33,175 bases of DNA from Gammaproteobacteria bacterium (lineage in GTDB: Bacteria; Pseudomonadota; Gammaproteobacteria; Pseudomonadales; Azotimanducaceae). Position 1 is the first letter of the stretch. Every line of letters starts with the position of its first letter. The notes beneath the pieces are model-generated. The model ran no database searches. It was not told where the DNA came from and saw nothing but the letters and a program-made list of their open reading frames with translations. Positions 7,443 to 17,900 of this stretch are shown here, in pieces. Where the stretch lies: positions 1 through 33,175 of the forward strand of contig REEU01000244.1 in NCBI GenBank assembly GCA_007694905.1. Reading direction: 5' to 3'. Position numbers and translations under genes: made by a program.

Positions 7443-7807
7443 GCGACCTGCGTCGGCGACGCGCTGAGTCTGAGCCCTTCACCACCCTGGACGGGTCGAC
7501 CATTCGCGAACTCATGCATCCCTCTGCGAGCGCTGCCCGCGCCCAGAGTCTGGCCGAGGCGACCGTTGCAGCGGGGGTGACTACGGAGCGACATCTGCAC
7601 CGGCGGACCGAGGAGTTCTACCACGTGCTCGCAGGCGTGGGACTGATGTGTCTCGACGACACCGAGTTCGAGGTGGCAGCGGGCGACACCGTAGTCATCC
7701 CGCCGGGCACGCCCCACTGTATCCACAACCCCGGCAGCATCGATCTGGTGTTCCTGTGCTGCTGTGCTCCGGCCTACGATCACGACGACACGGTTCTGCT
7801 TGACTGA
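7439..7807 (+). CDS. Small single-domain cupin protein
   Basis: A 122-residue cupin_2 protein. Cupin motif 1 is [20 protein letters not shown] (His-x-His, Glu, His metal ligands) and motif 2 is [18 protein letters not shown] (second His set), separated by the usual inter-motif spacer. It therefore probably binds one metal ion in a beta-barrel; whether it is an isomerase, dioxygenase or sensor is open. The GTG start at 7439 overlaps the rimI stop. It completes a three-gene coupled unit (holD-like, rimI, cupin), although its role has no evident link to ribosome or replisome function. Confidence 0.88.
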   Translation: MSDLRRRRAESEPFTTLDGSTIRELMHPSASAARAQSLAEATVAAGVTTERHLHRRTEEFYHVLAGVGLMCLDDTEFEVAAGDTVVIPPGTPHCIHNPGSIDLVFLCCCAPAYDHDDTVLLD

Positions 7808-7886
7808 GGCTGTGCCGACGGGTGCGGGCCGGGCGCCGCATCGGTATGATTCGCGCCCTTCCCATGCAGGACCCTCAGGACATGCC

Positions 7887-9467
<1,581 letters not shown>

Positions 9468-9518
9468 CCTGCGCCCGCACGCGCGCAATGAGTTCGTGCC
9501 TTGCGCTATCCTGTGCGG

Positions 9519-10370
9519 ATGATGACCGAAGCTGAACTGCGCCAGCGCTTCATCGCGTTCCGCGACGCCCCCGAAGAACCGGGCATGCTCGAGGCGGCGC
9601 TGTTGGTCGCCGCCTGTGATCGACCCGACTTCGAGCCGACCGGTGTCCGGGCGCGCCTGGCCGCCATGACCTCTGCTGCGCGCGGTTATGTCGCCGGGCA
9701 TCCCCATCCTCGGGCCCGGGTAGAGGGTTTGTGCTACTACCTCAAGGACATACTCGGCCTGGTAGGGGATGAAACCCACTATTACGACCGGGACAACAGC
9801 TGTATCGATCGGGTTCTGGAGACCGGCCGTGGGATTCCCATCAGCCTGGCCGTGATCTACGCGGAAGTCGGTGCCGGCCTGGGGCTGGACTGCGAGGGCG
9901 TGAATTTTCCTGGCCACTTCCTGCTGCGGGTGCGCACTGACGACGTGGCTGCGCCACCACTGCTTTTGGATCCGTTTGCCGGGCTGGTGATCTCACATTC
10001 GGAGTGTCAGCAGTACCTGCAGAGAATGGCTGGACCGGAGCAGGCGCTGGGACCCGAGCACCTGCGCCGGGCGACTTCCCTGGAAGTCCTGCTGCGGATG
10101 CTGAACAACCTCAAGCAGCTTGCTTATTCGAATCAGGATCTGTCCCTGGCGCTCCGCCATTCGGAGCGCATCCAGCTTGCCGATCCGGGGCAGCGGCTCG
10201 AGCATCGGGACCGGGCGCTGATTCACGAACAGCTCGGAGATCCTGTCTCCGCCACGGCCGAGTGGTTGGCGCTGGTGGACGTGATCGAGGAGGGTGACAC
10301 GAAGCGCCGCATCCTCGAGCGGATCGAGCGCCTCGGGAGCAAGGCCGGGTCGGGTCGCGTCGTCCACTGA
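9519..10370 (+). CDS. SirB1-family protein (transglutaminase-like plus TPR-like tail)
   Basis: The 283-residue protein has the SirB1 core: LCYYLKDILGLVGDETHYYDRDNSCIDRVLETGRGIPISLAVIYAEVGAGLGL, followed by GVNFPGHFLLRV and LLLDPFAGL. This region belongs to a transglutaminase-like fold. The usual catalytic Cys-His-Asp triad may be represented by Cys in DNSCI, His in PGHFL and Asp in LDPF. A C-terminal helical part (LRMLNNLKQLAYSNQDLSLALRHSERI) is TPR-like. Start is ATG 9519 or 9522; a TTG at 9501 is also in frame. The biochemical function of SirB1 proteins is not established. The gene converges on the FabY-like gene with a 17-base gap. Confidence 0.88.
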   Translation: MMTEAELRQRFIAFRDAPEEPGMLEAALLVAACDRPDFEPTGVRARLAAMTSAARGYVAGHPHPRARVEGLCYYLKDILGLVGDETHYYDRDNSCIDRVLETGRGIPISLAVIYAEVGAGLGLDCEGVNFPGHFLLRVRTDDVAAPPLLLDPFAGLVISHSECQQYLQRMAGPEQALGPEHLRRATSLEVLLRMLNNLKQLAYSNQDLSLALRHSERIQLADPGQRLEHRDRALIHEQLGDPVSATAEWLALVDVIEEGDTKRRILERIERLGSKAGSGRVVH

Positions 10371-10387
10371 CGCGACCACGCGTCGAC

Positions 10388-12259
10388 TCAGTCGCTCATG
10401 TCCGCATACGGGTTCGGCAGATCCAGATTGACGGGCTGGTCGAACCCGGGGATGCGAATCTCACGATCGGACATCGTGAGATCGGGTCCGTCGAGCACCC
10501 CTTCGCCGAATCGGTAGATCGGTTCGATCTTGCCCTGGGTCATGTCTTCGTCGTACGTGGCAATGGCTTCGGCGACCCGCTCGTGATTCTTCTGCCACTG
10601 CTTCATGGCCTGCTCACCGTGGCGTCGGGCGAGCATGCTTCGGGTGACGTGTGGGGCCAGAATCAGGCCGGTCGCATTGTTGCCACCGAATCCCTTGGAA
10701 TTCAGCAGGACCATGTCGAGCCCTTCCTTGCCGGTATCGACGTGATCCATGGGGAAGTCGAGGTGGTCGGTATGGACGTCTGCGGCGATGTGATCGATGG
10801 TCTTGATCCCCGGAATCACGCCGTATGCGAAGCTGCCGAGTGCCATGGCGAGCTGGTCGCCGGAGGCGGGCGCGAGGGAGTGGCCGAGGTAGGCTTTCAC
10901 GGCTCCGACGGTCCACTTGTCGATGCCGAAGATGCGGGCCATCTCGCTGAAGATGGCTGACTCCGTAACCCGATTCTGTGGCGTGCTGGTGCCGTGGGCC
11001 TGAACATGACTGCGGCGGCGGACGCTGTCCTCGCCACAGATGGCGCGGCCGGTGGCCAATGCCTTCGCCAGCGTCAGATAGTTGCCCACGCCGGGACCGG
11101 GAATGGATTTCTTGTAACCGTCCGCATTGATGAAGATGTCGCCGACCGCGCCGAGTATGTCGGCACCGAGTTCCAGGGCCAGAGAATCGTCCATCAGCAC
11201 GGTGAACACCGCAGCTTCTGACAGCGTGAAGCCACAGTTGTCGGAGAACGGGCGGCAGGCGCGACGATGATCCGCCATGTCGTTGCGGCCGTCGAGCTTC
11301 ATCAGTGCTTCGTCCTCGGCGAGGGCCCCCATGGTTCGATAGCCTTCGACGATCTCCGGTGTCACCGGTGCCTCGGCGTTGCCGACCACCACCACCCGGC
11401 GCTGCCCGGAACGGATGTCTTCGACGCCCTGCCGGAGGTTGTAGAGGAACGTGGCACAGGCGCCGAGATTGGTGCCGGTGGAGCCCACGCTGCCTAGGAT
11501 GTAGGCGTTGATGAAGTCCGCCGGCATCTCCGCGAGGCCGAGCGGGCACTGCTTTGCGGTGACACGCTTGCCCATGAGCTGGCTCTGGAGCATGCCGCCG
11601 GTGCCGTTGAAGTCCAGCTGCCCCATCCCGCTGCCTGCATACACCGCGACTTCGTCGGGTCGGACCGCGCTGCGGATGCGCTCCCAGTCGATGCCCACGG
11701 AGCGAATGGCGTCGGATGCCCCATAGATCGTCATCGCCAGCCCGCGTGGGTGGCTGCGGGACTGATAGAGCCGCTCGGGCTGGAAGCCGGTGGGTAACTG
11801 ACCCGCGCTCTGAACCCGGGACGTGCGGACGTCCGGCAATAGCATCTCCAGGGAGCGGGGCGCGCTCACCTCGACCACGCCCGCTGCGTCGGGCACATCA
11901 TGAATGTGCCAGTCTTCGGGAATGCGCTCGGGCAGCAGCCGCTGCCGGGTGCGGAACAGCAGGCGATCGCCGCTGGCAGCCTGCAGTTCGAAGCTACGGT
12001 TCCAGGGAATGGCTTCCACGTCGAAAAGATGGGATTCGATGCGTCGGACCAGGGTGTGATCGAGAATATGCTGCCGCTGCGCCGTGTCCGGCAGCGCGCC
12101 ATCGGTCAGTTTCATCATGGCGCCGAGACTGCGCCAAGTGGCCTCCGCGTCCGCTTGCGGCAGCTTGTCGATCACGAGACGGCGATAGGCATGATGGATA
12201 GACAGGCGGCCGGCGGGATTGACGCCGCCGAGGCCCACGATCACGGGTAATCGGACCAA
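10388..12259 (-). CDS. fabY: FabY-type beta-ketoacyl-ACP synthase
   Basis: This 623-residue thiolase-fold condensing enzyme is about 200 residues longer than FabB/FabF. The catalytic triad is Cys268 (GTNLGACATFLYN), His422 (QAHGTSTPQNR) and His460 (VKAYLGHSLAPASG), with Lys455 before it. The N-terminus LPVIVGLGGVNPAGRLSIHHAYRR resembles what I recall of Pseudomonas FabY (about 634 residues), which starts fatty acid synthesis by condensing acetyl-CoA with malonyl-ACP in place of FabH. The start is TTG 12259 with GGGAG 7-8 bases upstream. It lies 78 bases behind the thiolase gene on the same strand, so co-transcription is likely. Any condensing enzyme is certain; the FabY subtype is by length and N-terminus. 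Confidence 0.85.
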   Translation of the reverse strand: MVRLPVIVGLGGVNPAGRLSIHHAYRRLVIDKLPQADAEATWRSLGAMMKLTDGALPDTAQRQHILDHTLVRRIESHLFDVEAIPWNRSFELQAASGDRLLFRTRQRLLPERIPEDWHIHDVPDAAGVVEVSAPRSLEMLLPDVRTSRVQSAGQLPTGFQPERLYQSRSHPRGLAMTIYGASDAIRSVGIDWERIRSAVRPDEVAVYAGSGMGQLDFNGTGGMLQSQLMGKRVTAKQCPLGLAEMPADFINAYILGSVGSTGTNLGACATFLYNLRQGVEDIRSGQRRVVVVGNAEAPVTPEIVEGYRTMGALAEDEALMKLDGRNDMADHRRACRPFSDNCGFTLSEAAVFTVLMDDSLALELGADILGAVGDIFINADGYKKSIPGPGVGNYLTLAKALATGRAICGEDSVRRRSHVQAHGTSTPQNRVTESAIFSEMARIFGIDKWTVGAVKAYLGHSLAPASGDQLAMALGSFAYGVIPGIKTIDHIAADVHTDHLDFPMDHVDTGKEGLDMVLLNSKGFGGNNATGLILAPHVTRSMLARRHGEQAMKQWQKNHERVAEAIATYDEDMTQGKIEPIYRFGEGVLDGPDLTMSDREIRIPGFDQPVNLDLPNPYADMSD

Positions 12260-12337
12260 ATCAGTCTCCCTTCAGCACCACCCGGGACAATCGCGGAATT
12301 CTAGCCTGCATCTCCGGGGAGTTACTAATTTCGTGAC

Positions 12338-13522
12338 TCAGACGACGACCTCGATGGCCATGGCCGTGGCCTCGCCGCCGCCGATGCACAGTGAGGCGAT
12401 GCCACGTCCGCCGCCCCGCCCACGCAGAGCATGAATCAGGGTGACGAGGATGCGGGCTCCGGAGGCGCCGATGGGGTGCCCGAGGGCGCAGGCGCCGCCG
12501 TGTACGTTCACCCGTGACGGGTCGAGGCCGAGTTCCCGGGTTGCCAGCATGGTCACCATGGCGAAGGCTTCATTGATCTCGAACAGATCCACCTCCGAAC
12601 TGCTCCAGCCCACCTGTTCGAGCAGGGACGTGATGGCGCCGATGGGGGCCAGGGTGAACTCGGATGGATGCAGAGAGTGGGTCGTGTGCCCCACCACGCG
12701 AGCGATCGGTTCGAGGCCCTCGCTGCGGGCGACTTCGGTGGACGTCATCACCAGCGCAGCGGCGCCGTCGGAGATGGAGCTGGAATTGGCTGCGGTGACC
12801 GTCCCGCCCTCGCGGAAGGCGGGTGGCAGAGTCGGAATCCGATCCGGCCGGGCGCGGCCCGGTTGTTCGTCCTCCTCGATGCTGCGCTCGCCGCTGCGAT
12901 CCTTCACTGTAAGCGGCTCGATTTCCGCCGCAAAGCGCTTCTGCTCCGTCGCCGTCAGGGCGCGCTGCAGGGACTCGAGAGCGAAGGCATCCATGTCCTC
13001 ACGGCTGATCTGATGGGCATCGGCGGTGTCCTGGGCAAATGTACCCATGGCGCGCCCGGTGGCGGCGTCTTCGAGGCCGTCGAGAAACATGGCATCGAGC
13101 ACCTCGCCGTGGCCCATGCGCATGCCGCTGCGTGCCCGCGGCAGCAGGTAGGGTGCATGGGTCATGCTCTCCATGCCGCCGGCCACCATGACCCGGGCGC
13201 TGCCCGCCCGCAGCAGGTCGGTCGCCAGCATGGCGGACTTCATGCCCGAACCGCAGACCTTGTTGAGGGTGGTGGCGCCGGTGCTTTCAGGCAGTCCTGC
13301 GGCGAGCCCGGCCTGCCTGGCGGGGGCCTGCTTGAGACCGGCGGAGAGCACGCAGCCCATGAACAACTCGTCGATCGCTGCGGGCTCGAGACCGGACCGC
13401 TGCACCGCTGCGGCAATGGCCCTGGCGCCGAGCTCTGGTGCCGTCAGCGGCGTCAGTGCGCCCTGGAAGGCGCCGATGGGTGTGCGTGCAGCCGCCAGGA
13501 TGACGACGTCTCGGTCCTGCAT
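12338..13522 (-). CDS. Acetyl-CoA C-acyltransferase (thiolase)
   Basis: This is a 394-residue thiolase, the normal family length. The acyl-accepting Cys90 is in LNKVCGSGMKS. The second signature reads NVHGGACALGHPIGASGARI (catalytic His) and the third SLCIGGGEATAMAIE (proton-donor Cys). INEAFA is also present. Two ATGs (13528 and 13522) are in frame; the second has GGAG at 8-base spacing and gives MQDRDVVILAAARTPIG, typical for acetyl-CoA acetyltransferases. The reaction joins two acetyl-CoA to acetoacetyl-CoA or cleaves 3-ketoacyl-CoA. The neighbours (FabY-like synthase, MaoC-like hydratase) suit lipid or PHA-type metabolism, but direction and chain length are not readable. Confidence 0.93.
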   Translation of the reverse strand: MQDRDVVILAAARTPIGAFQGALTPLTAPELGARAIAAAVQRSGLEPAAIDELFMGCVLSAGLKQAPARQAGLAAGLPESTGATTLNKVCGSGMKSAMLATDLLRAGSARVMVAGGMESMTHAPYLLPRARSGMRMGHGEVLDAMFLDGLEDAATGRAMGTFAQDTADAHQISREDMDAFALESLQRALTATEQKRFAAEIEPLTVKDRSGERSIEEDEQPGRARPDRIPTLPPAFREGGTVTAANSSSISDGAAALVMTSTEVARSEGLEPIARVVGHTTHSLHPSEFTLAPIGAITSLLEQVGWSSSEVDLFEINEAFAMVTMLATRELGLDPSRVNVHGGACALGHPIGASGARILVTLIHALRGRGGGRGIASLCIGGGEATAMAIEVVV

Positions 13523-13658
13523 GAGCATGGCTCCAACGGTGGGGCTAAGGAGGCAGCGATGATGCCACAGCCCCGCTGGCGCGTGGACAACCTCAACGCC
13601 GCTCTGCACACTAGCGGCCGTTTTCAGAGCCACAAAGACTCTCTTGGAGGAGACACCC

Positions 13659-14141
13659 ATGGCGACAGCAGCGGAAAAGGCGGTCGAAATTCTGCAAAGC
13701 CAGATTGGCACTGCCGATGGTCACGGGGACTGGATCACCGTCGATCAGGATCGGATCAATCTGTTCGCAGATGCGACGCTGGACCATCAGTTCATTCACA
13801 TCGACCCGAAAAAGTCCGCGGAGTTGTCACCGTACAAGGTGACCATTGCCCACGGCTTTCTCACCCTGTCATTGATCCCGCACCTCACGGCGAGCATTCC
13901 GCAGCAGAACCCCGAGGCCTACAAGGGCATCGTGATGGGGGTGAACTACGGTCTCGACAAGGTTCGCTTCCCGAACCCTGTGAAGGTGGACTCCAAGGTG
14001 CGTGCCCATCGCGAGCTGATGGAGGTCACTCTGGTCAATCCCAACACGGTGCAGATGAAGAACAAGATCACCGTGGAGATCGACGGCGAGCAGAAGCCTG
14101 GTTGCGTGGCTGAGTTCCTGAGCCGGATGATCTATTCCTGA
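13659..14141 (+). CDS. MaoC-like (R)-specific enoyl hydratase/dehydratase
   Basis: A 160-residue hotdog-fold protein. The hydratase-2 signature is INLFADATLDHQFIHIDPKKS followed by KVTIAHGFLTLSLIPHL, with the Asp (ATLDHQ) and His (HIDP) that form the catalytic dyad in (R)-enoyl-CoA hydratases. GVNYGLDKVRFPNPVKVDSKVRAH is also family-typical. ATG 13659 is preceded by GGAGGA (13646-13651); an in-frame TTG at 13644 sits within this ribosome-binding region and is unlikely. It is divergent from the thiolase gene and ends 4 bases from the convergent moaB-like gene. The likely reaction is reversible hydration of 2-enoyl-CoA. Confidence 0.9.
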   Translation: MATAAEKAVEILQSQIGTADGHGDWITVDQDRINLFADATLDHQFIHIDPKKSAELSPYKVTIAHGFLTLSLIPHLTASIPQQNPEAYKGIVMGVNYGLDKVRFPNPVKVDSKVRAHRELMEVTLVNPNTVQMKNKITVEIDGEQKPGCVAEFLSRMIYS

Positions 14142-14145
14142 TCGG

Positions 14146-14661
14146 TCACTCTTGGAACCGTGGGATCAGCTCGACGAAGTTGCAGGGTTTATGACGCAGG
14201 TCGAGCTGTGATTTGAGAATGCCGTTCCAGGCCGTCCGGCAGGCGCCGGATGAGCCTGGCATGGAGAAGATCAGGGTCCCGTTGGCAAGCCCGCCGAGGG
14301 CACGGGATTGCACCGTAGACGTGCCGATCTCCTGAAAGGAAATGTGTCGGAAGAGTTCGCCGAAGCCGTCGATGGTCTTGTCGAACAGCGGCTGTAGCGC
14401 TTCGGGTGTACTGTCCCGCCCCGTGAAGCCGGTGCCGCCCGTCGTCAGGATGACGTGGATGTCCGGATCCGCGATCCAGGTCGAGACCACAGCCCGCAGC
14501 CGGTAGCGATCGTCCGGGGCCAGCGCCCGGTCGGCAAGCTCGTGTCCGGACGCCGTGAGCAACTCGGCCAGCAGGGCACCGGAGGTATCTGTTTCCAGCG
14601 TACGGCTGTCGGAGACGGTGAGTACGGCGATGCGAAGCGGCGGCATGTCAATTGGGCCCAT
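14146..14661 (-). CDS. moaB: MoaB/MogA-family molybdenum cofactor protein
   Basis: About 172 residues. The molybdopterin-binding fold is shown by [85 protein letters not shown] and [10 protein letters not shown]. These match E. coli MoaB nearly block for block. MogA/MoaB-type proteins adenylylate molybdopterin before metal insertion; in organisms having only MoaB this is its task, while in E. coli MoaB is dispensable. Start codons at 14661, 14646 and 14697 are all possible; I prefer 14661. No other molybdenum cofactor gene is in the window. Confidence 0.93.
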   Translation of the reverse strand: MGPIDMPPLRIAVLTVSDSRTLETDTSGALLAELLTASGHELADRALAPDDRYRLRAVVSTWIADPDIHVILTTGGTGFTGRDSTPEALQPLFDKTIDGFGELFRHISFQEIGTSTVQSRALGGLANGTLIFSMPGSSGACRTAWNGILKSQLDLRHKPCNFVELIPRFQE

Positions 14662-14995
14662 GGCAGATCCCGTCAGGTTGTCTGAATGCGGGCACAATCG
14701 GCTCGCGGAGCTATTCTTGGCGTGATGGGAACGAGGTGTCCAGCATGACCGGTTTGCAGCCGCGGCGCCTTACGCTGCTGCAGATACAGGCCATGGGATG
14801 GTTCAGTTTTCTCCTGCTCTGGGCGATGATCTGTGCGAAAGTGACGCGCGTGCCGGGCCATCGCTGTCATCGACAAGTTTGCCGTACGCGATTCAATCGG
14901 GTAACTTCTTTCGATTCAATCGGTTGCAGCACAAGTGTAAAGTGCTTCCCGAGTTTCCGGCGACTCAAGCCGGAGCGTTGCCCGAGGGAGGGTTG
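14662..14995. other. Divergent intergenic region upstream of the fused carboxylase
   Basis: This 334-base region lies between the moaB-like gene (-) and the carboxylase gene (+). It holds the tandem palindromes at 14889-14923, a weak small reading frame from 14745, and the carboxylase ribosome-binding site GAGGGAGGG at 14984-14992. I see no intrinsic terminator, tRNA or recognisable riboswitch in it. Confidence 0.6.
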
Positions 14996-14996
14996 A
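14745..14996 (+). CDS. Possible small membrane protein ORF coupled to carboxylase start (doubtful)
   Basis: An 83-codon frame begins MTGLQPRRLTLLQIQAMG, followed by a hydrophobic stretch (WFSFLLLWAMICAKV) that could span a membrane. It ends with TGA overlapping the carboxylase ATG (TGATG, 14994-14998), as in a coupled leader. Against it: the C-terminal half is Arg/Cys-rich without pattern, there is no strong ribosome-binding site, and the tandem operator-like palindromes fall inside it. I regard it as possible but more likely chance. Confidence 0.2.
   Translation: MTGLQPRRLTLLQIQAMGWFSFLLLWAMICAKVTRVPGHRCHRQVCRTRFNRVTSFDSIGCSTSVKCFPSFRRLKPERCPREG
14889..14923. promoter_or_regulatory. Tandem palindromic operator candidate
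   Basis: The 12-base word CGATTCAATCGG occurs twice, at 14889-14900 and 14912-14923. Each contains the 11-base perfect palindrome CGATT-C-AATCG. Centres are 23 bp apart, about two helical turns, as expected for two dimers binding the same DNA face. It lies 73-107 bases upstream of the carboxylase start codon. I found no further copy of the word near the other fatty acid genes. The regulator is unknown. Confidence 0.6.
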
Positions 14997-17900
14997 TGCA
15001 GACGCCGCAGCAGGAAGGTGATCAGCTGTTCCTGATCGCCGAGAGCCTTGCCAAGGATTTTTCGCTGTTCGCGGAGCGCGAGACCACCACGATCCAGGAT
15101 CACGTCCAGGGTCTGCTGTCGGCGCGCGCCATCGAGCGTCAGCTCGACAAGCTGCGCAACATGGACATCGACACCTACATCGAACGCTGCGTCGCTCCTG
15201 CGGAAGATCCTGGCAGAATCAGTGCCCGCAGCATCATCCCGCGGCTCGGCATGCGCGTCGCGCAGGTCGAAGAGGACGGTCCGTTCTACTCCGCCGTCGT
15301 CACCATGGATTTTGGTGACGTGTATCGGCAGGTGGGGTTCATCGCCCAGGATCGCAGCGTCAAAAACGGCGTCTGGATGCCTCACCATCATCTGGCTGCG
15401 GCCCGCCGGGTGGACGAGTGGTCCAAGCGCAGCCTGCCCATCGTCAGCCTCATGGATACCCCGGGCGCGGACGCGGAAGAGCAGGCCAACCGCAACAACC
15501 AGGCGCACTCCATCTCGCGTCTGATTGCCGAGATGTGCAACGTGGACGTCCCCACCGTCGGCATCATCTTCGGCCTCGGCTATTCCGGCGGCGCCATTCC
15601 GCTGGCAGCCAGCAATCTCATCCTGTCCGTGCGGGACGGCGTCTTCAACACCATCCAGCCGAAGGGCTTGGCGAACATCGCCCGCAAGTACAACCTGTCC
15701 TGGCAGGAGTGCGCGAAACAGGTGGGCGTGTCCGCCTACGAACTGTGTCGTCAGGGCAACATCGATGGAGTCATCGATTACGTTCCTGGTGAGGATGACG
15801 ACAAGCTCGCGAACCTGCGCCAGGCCATCGTGACCGGCATCCTCAGCGTCGAGCAGAGCACCCGCGCGTTCGTGGCCGCGAATCCTTACATCCTTGATCA
15901 TTACCAGCGCAACCTCGAGCGTTACCTGAATCCGTCGCCGCGGCTCGACGCCACCGAGGCCAGCGCGTCGCTGTCGAACACGAAGTCGCCCACGGAATAC
16001 ACCAACGTTTTCGGTGTGACCTACCGGTATCTTCGTTATCTAGGCGTGCGCAAGCGAATCCGCTCCACCACGGTGAAACAATACGGCCGGCTGGCGGCTG
16101 CGGAGGTGCCCCAGGGTGAGCTGGCGGACCGCGCCGAGCGTGAGCGGCGGCGGGCGTTCCTGTCCTGGCTGCAGGATCCGGAGAAGTTGGTTTACGACGA
16201 GGCGCTTTCGAAAGCGTGGAAGAACTACCAGGAGAAGAAGCAGGCCGTGCATGACGAGCGCGGTCGCATCGCGCAGCTTTTCTTCGGTGAGCCGAAGAAA
16301 AACTACGAAGATGCCCGTGCGGTGCTGTTGCTGACCGTTTCCACGTATCTCTACAATCGCTGGAAGCACGAGGCGCGCGGGAACTTTGTCGCACTCGTGG
16401 AGCATCTGCGGGAGCCGGACGCTACACGCCTTCTGCTGCGGACTGAAGATCTCGGCGATGCGCGCGAATTCGCCCGCCATCTGCGTGAGGATGACGCGCC
16501 CCTGTCGATTTTCCTTCGCGATCGTTTCTCTCACGAGGGACGCAAACTGCTGTCGAAGCAGGGCGTCGCGGACAAATCCGACGGCTATCTGCGCAGCAAC
16601 ATGGTGGCGGAGCTGAATCTGATCCTGTCTGCCCACAATGTCCTCGCCGAGGCGCAGCTCGACCCGGCACAGGTTCCGGACAGCGTGCATGGCGTGGTTG
16701 CAGCGGATACCCCCGTGGGTAGCGCCGCATCGATTCGCGCCGGCCGCGCATTGATCTGTGCCCGTTATCCCGAGCACGTCGAGGAACGTTCCGGCGTGGC
16801 GGAGCCGCTCCCGGTCTCGGAGATGACCATTCTCGACGTCCTGCTCGAAGACGAGCTGCGTGAGGAGTTTCAGCGTGAGTGCCTGAACCTGCTGGTGTTT
16901 GACGCCCTGTACACCGAGGTCATTCAGAACCTCGACACCATCGCTGAAGAGGCGGACGAGAAGCGTGCCCTCTCCCGTGCGTCCATGGAGCAACTGCTCG
17001 ACCGGAGCATCGCCCAGGCCGCGTCCAGCCTGCCGCTGAGGCTACTCGGTGCCACTGACCTTCCGCGTGAAGCGGTGGTCCTGCAGTTGAAGAATCAGGC
17101 CTTCGACTGGCTCGAGCGGCTCGATGCCTATTTGCGTGCAGGGGCGTTTCTGAAGTCGGTAGAGGAGTGGAAGAAGTCTGGATTTCCGCATCTTTCGGAT
17201 ACGCTTCTCGTCGTGGTGACCCATGTCTTCGAGCGCATGGTGCCCTCGTTCATTGCGGCGGAGCGCGAAGGTCGCAAGTACGATGGGCGGATCAACCCAC
17301 GCAGTATCGGTCGGCGCAAAGACTTCTGGAATCGGCTCACGATCGCCTACAGGGACCTCCTCATACAGAAGGTGCTCACCCAGGAGAAGCGTAAGCGCTG
17401 CGCCCTGCCGGAACACTTCATCGAGACGTTCTTTGAGGACTTCCAGGAACTCTATGCGGATCTCATCAGTTCGGATCCGGTGCAGTTCCCAGGTTTTCGC
17501 CAGTCCATCGAGCAGGCGCTCGGGAGAGACCAGCCGCCCAGCGGCATCATCACCGGAATTGGCACGTTCCGGACGGGGGATCAGTCATTCCAGTGCGGCG
17601 CGGTGATTTCCAACGTGGACTTCCAGGCGGGGGCCTTCGACATGGCCAGCGCCGAGAAATTCTGTCATCTGCTGGTGGTATGCGCCCAGCGCCGCCTGCC
17701 GGTGATCTGCTTCATTTCATCGGGCGGCATGCAGACGAAGGAAGGTGCAGGGGCTCTGTTCTCCATGGCGGCGGTGAACGATCGCATCACCCGATTCGTG
17801 CGTGACATCGATCTTCCGGTGATCGTGTTCGGGTTCGGGGACTGTACCGGTGGTGCCCAGGCCAGTTTCGTCACGCACCCGCTGGTCCAGACCTTCTATC

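Noticed and set aside
12668-14113. A 481-codon + strand frame across the thiolase and the hydratase genes
   Set aside because: It runs antisense to the thiolase and out of frame with the hydratase, both of which have full motifs.
17339-17352. Another REP head (GCCTACAGGG) within the carboxylase gene
   Set aside because: Only a short word matches, with no hairpin after it; it encodes conserved reading frame and is coincidental.
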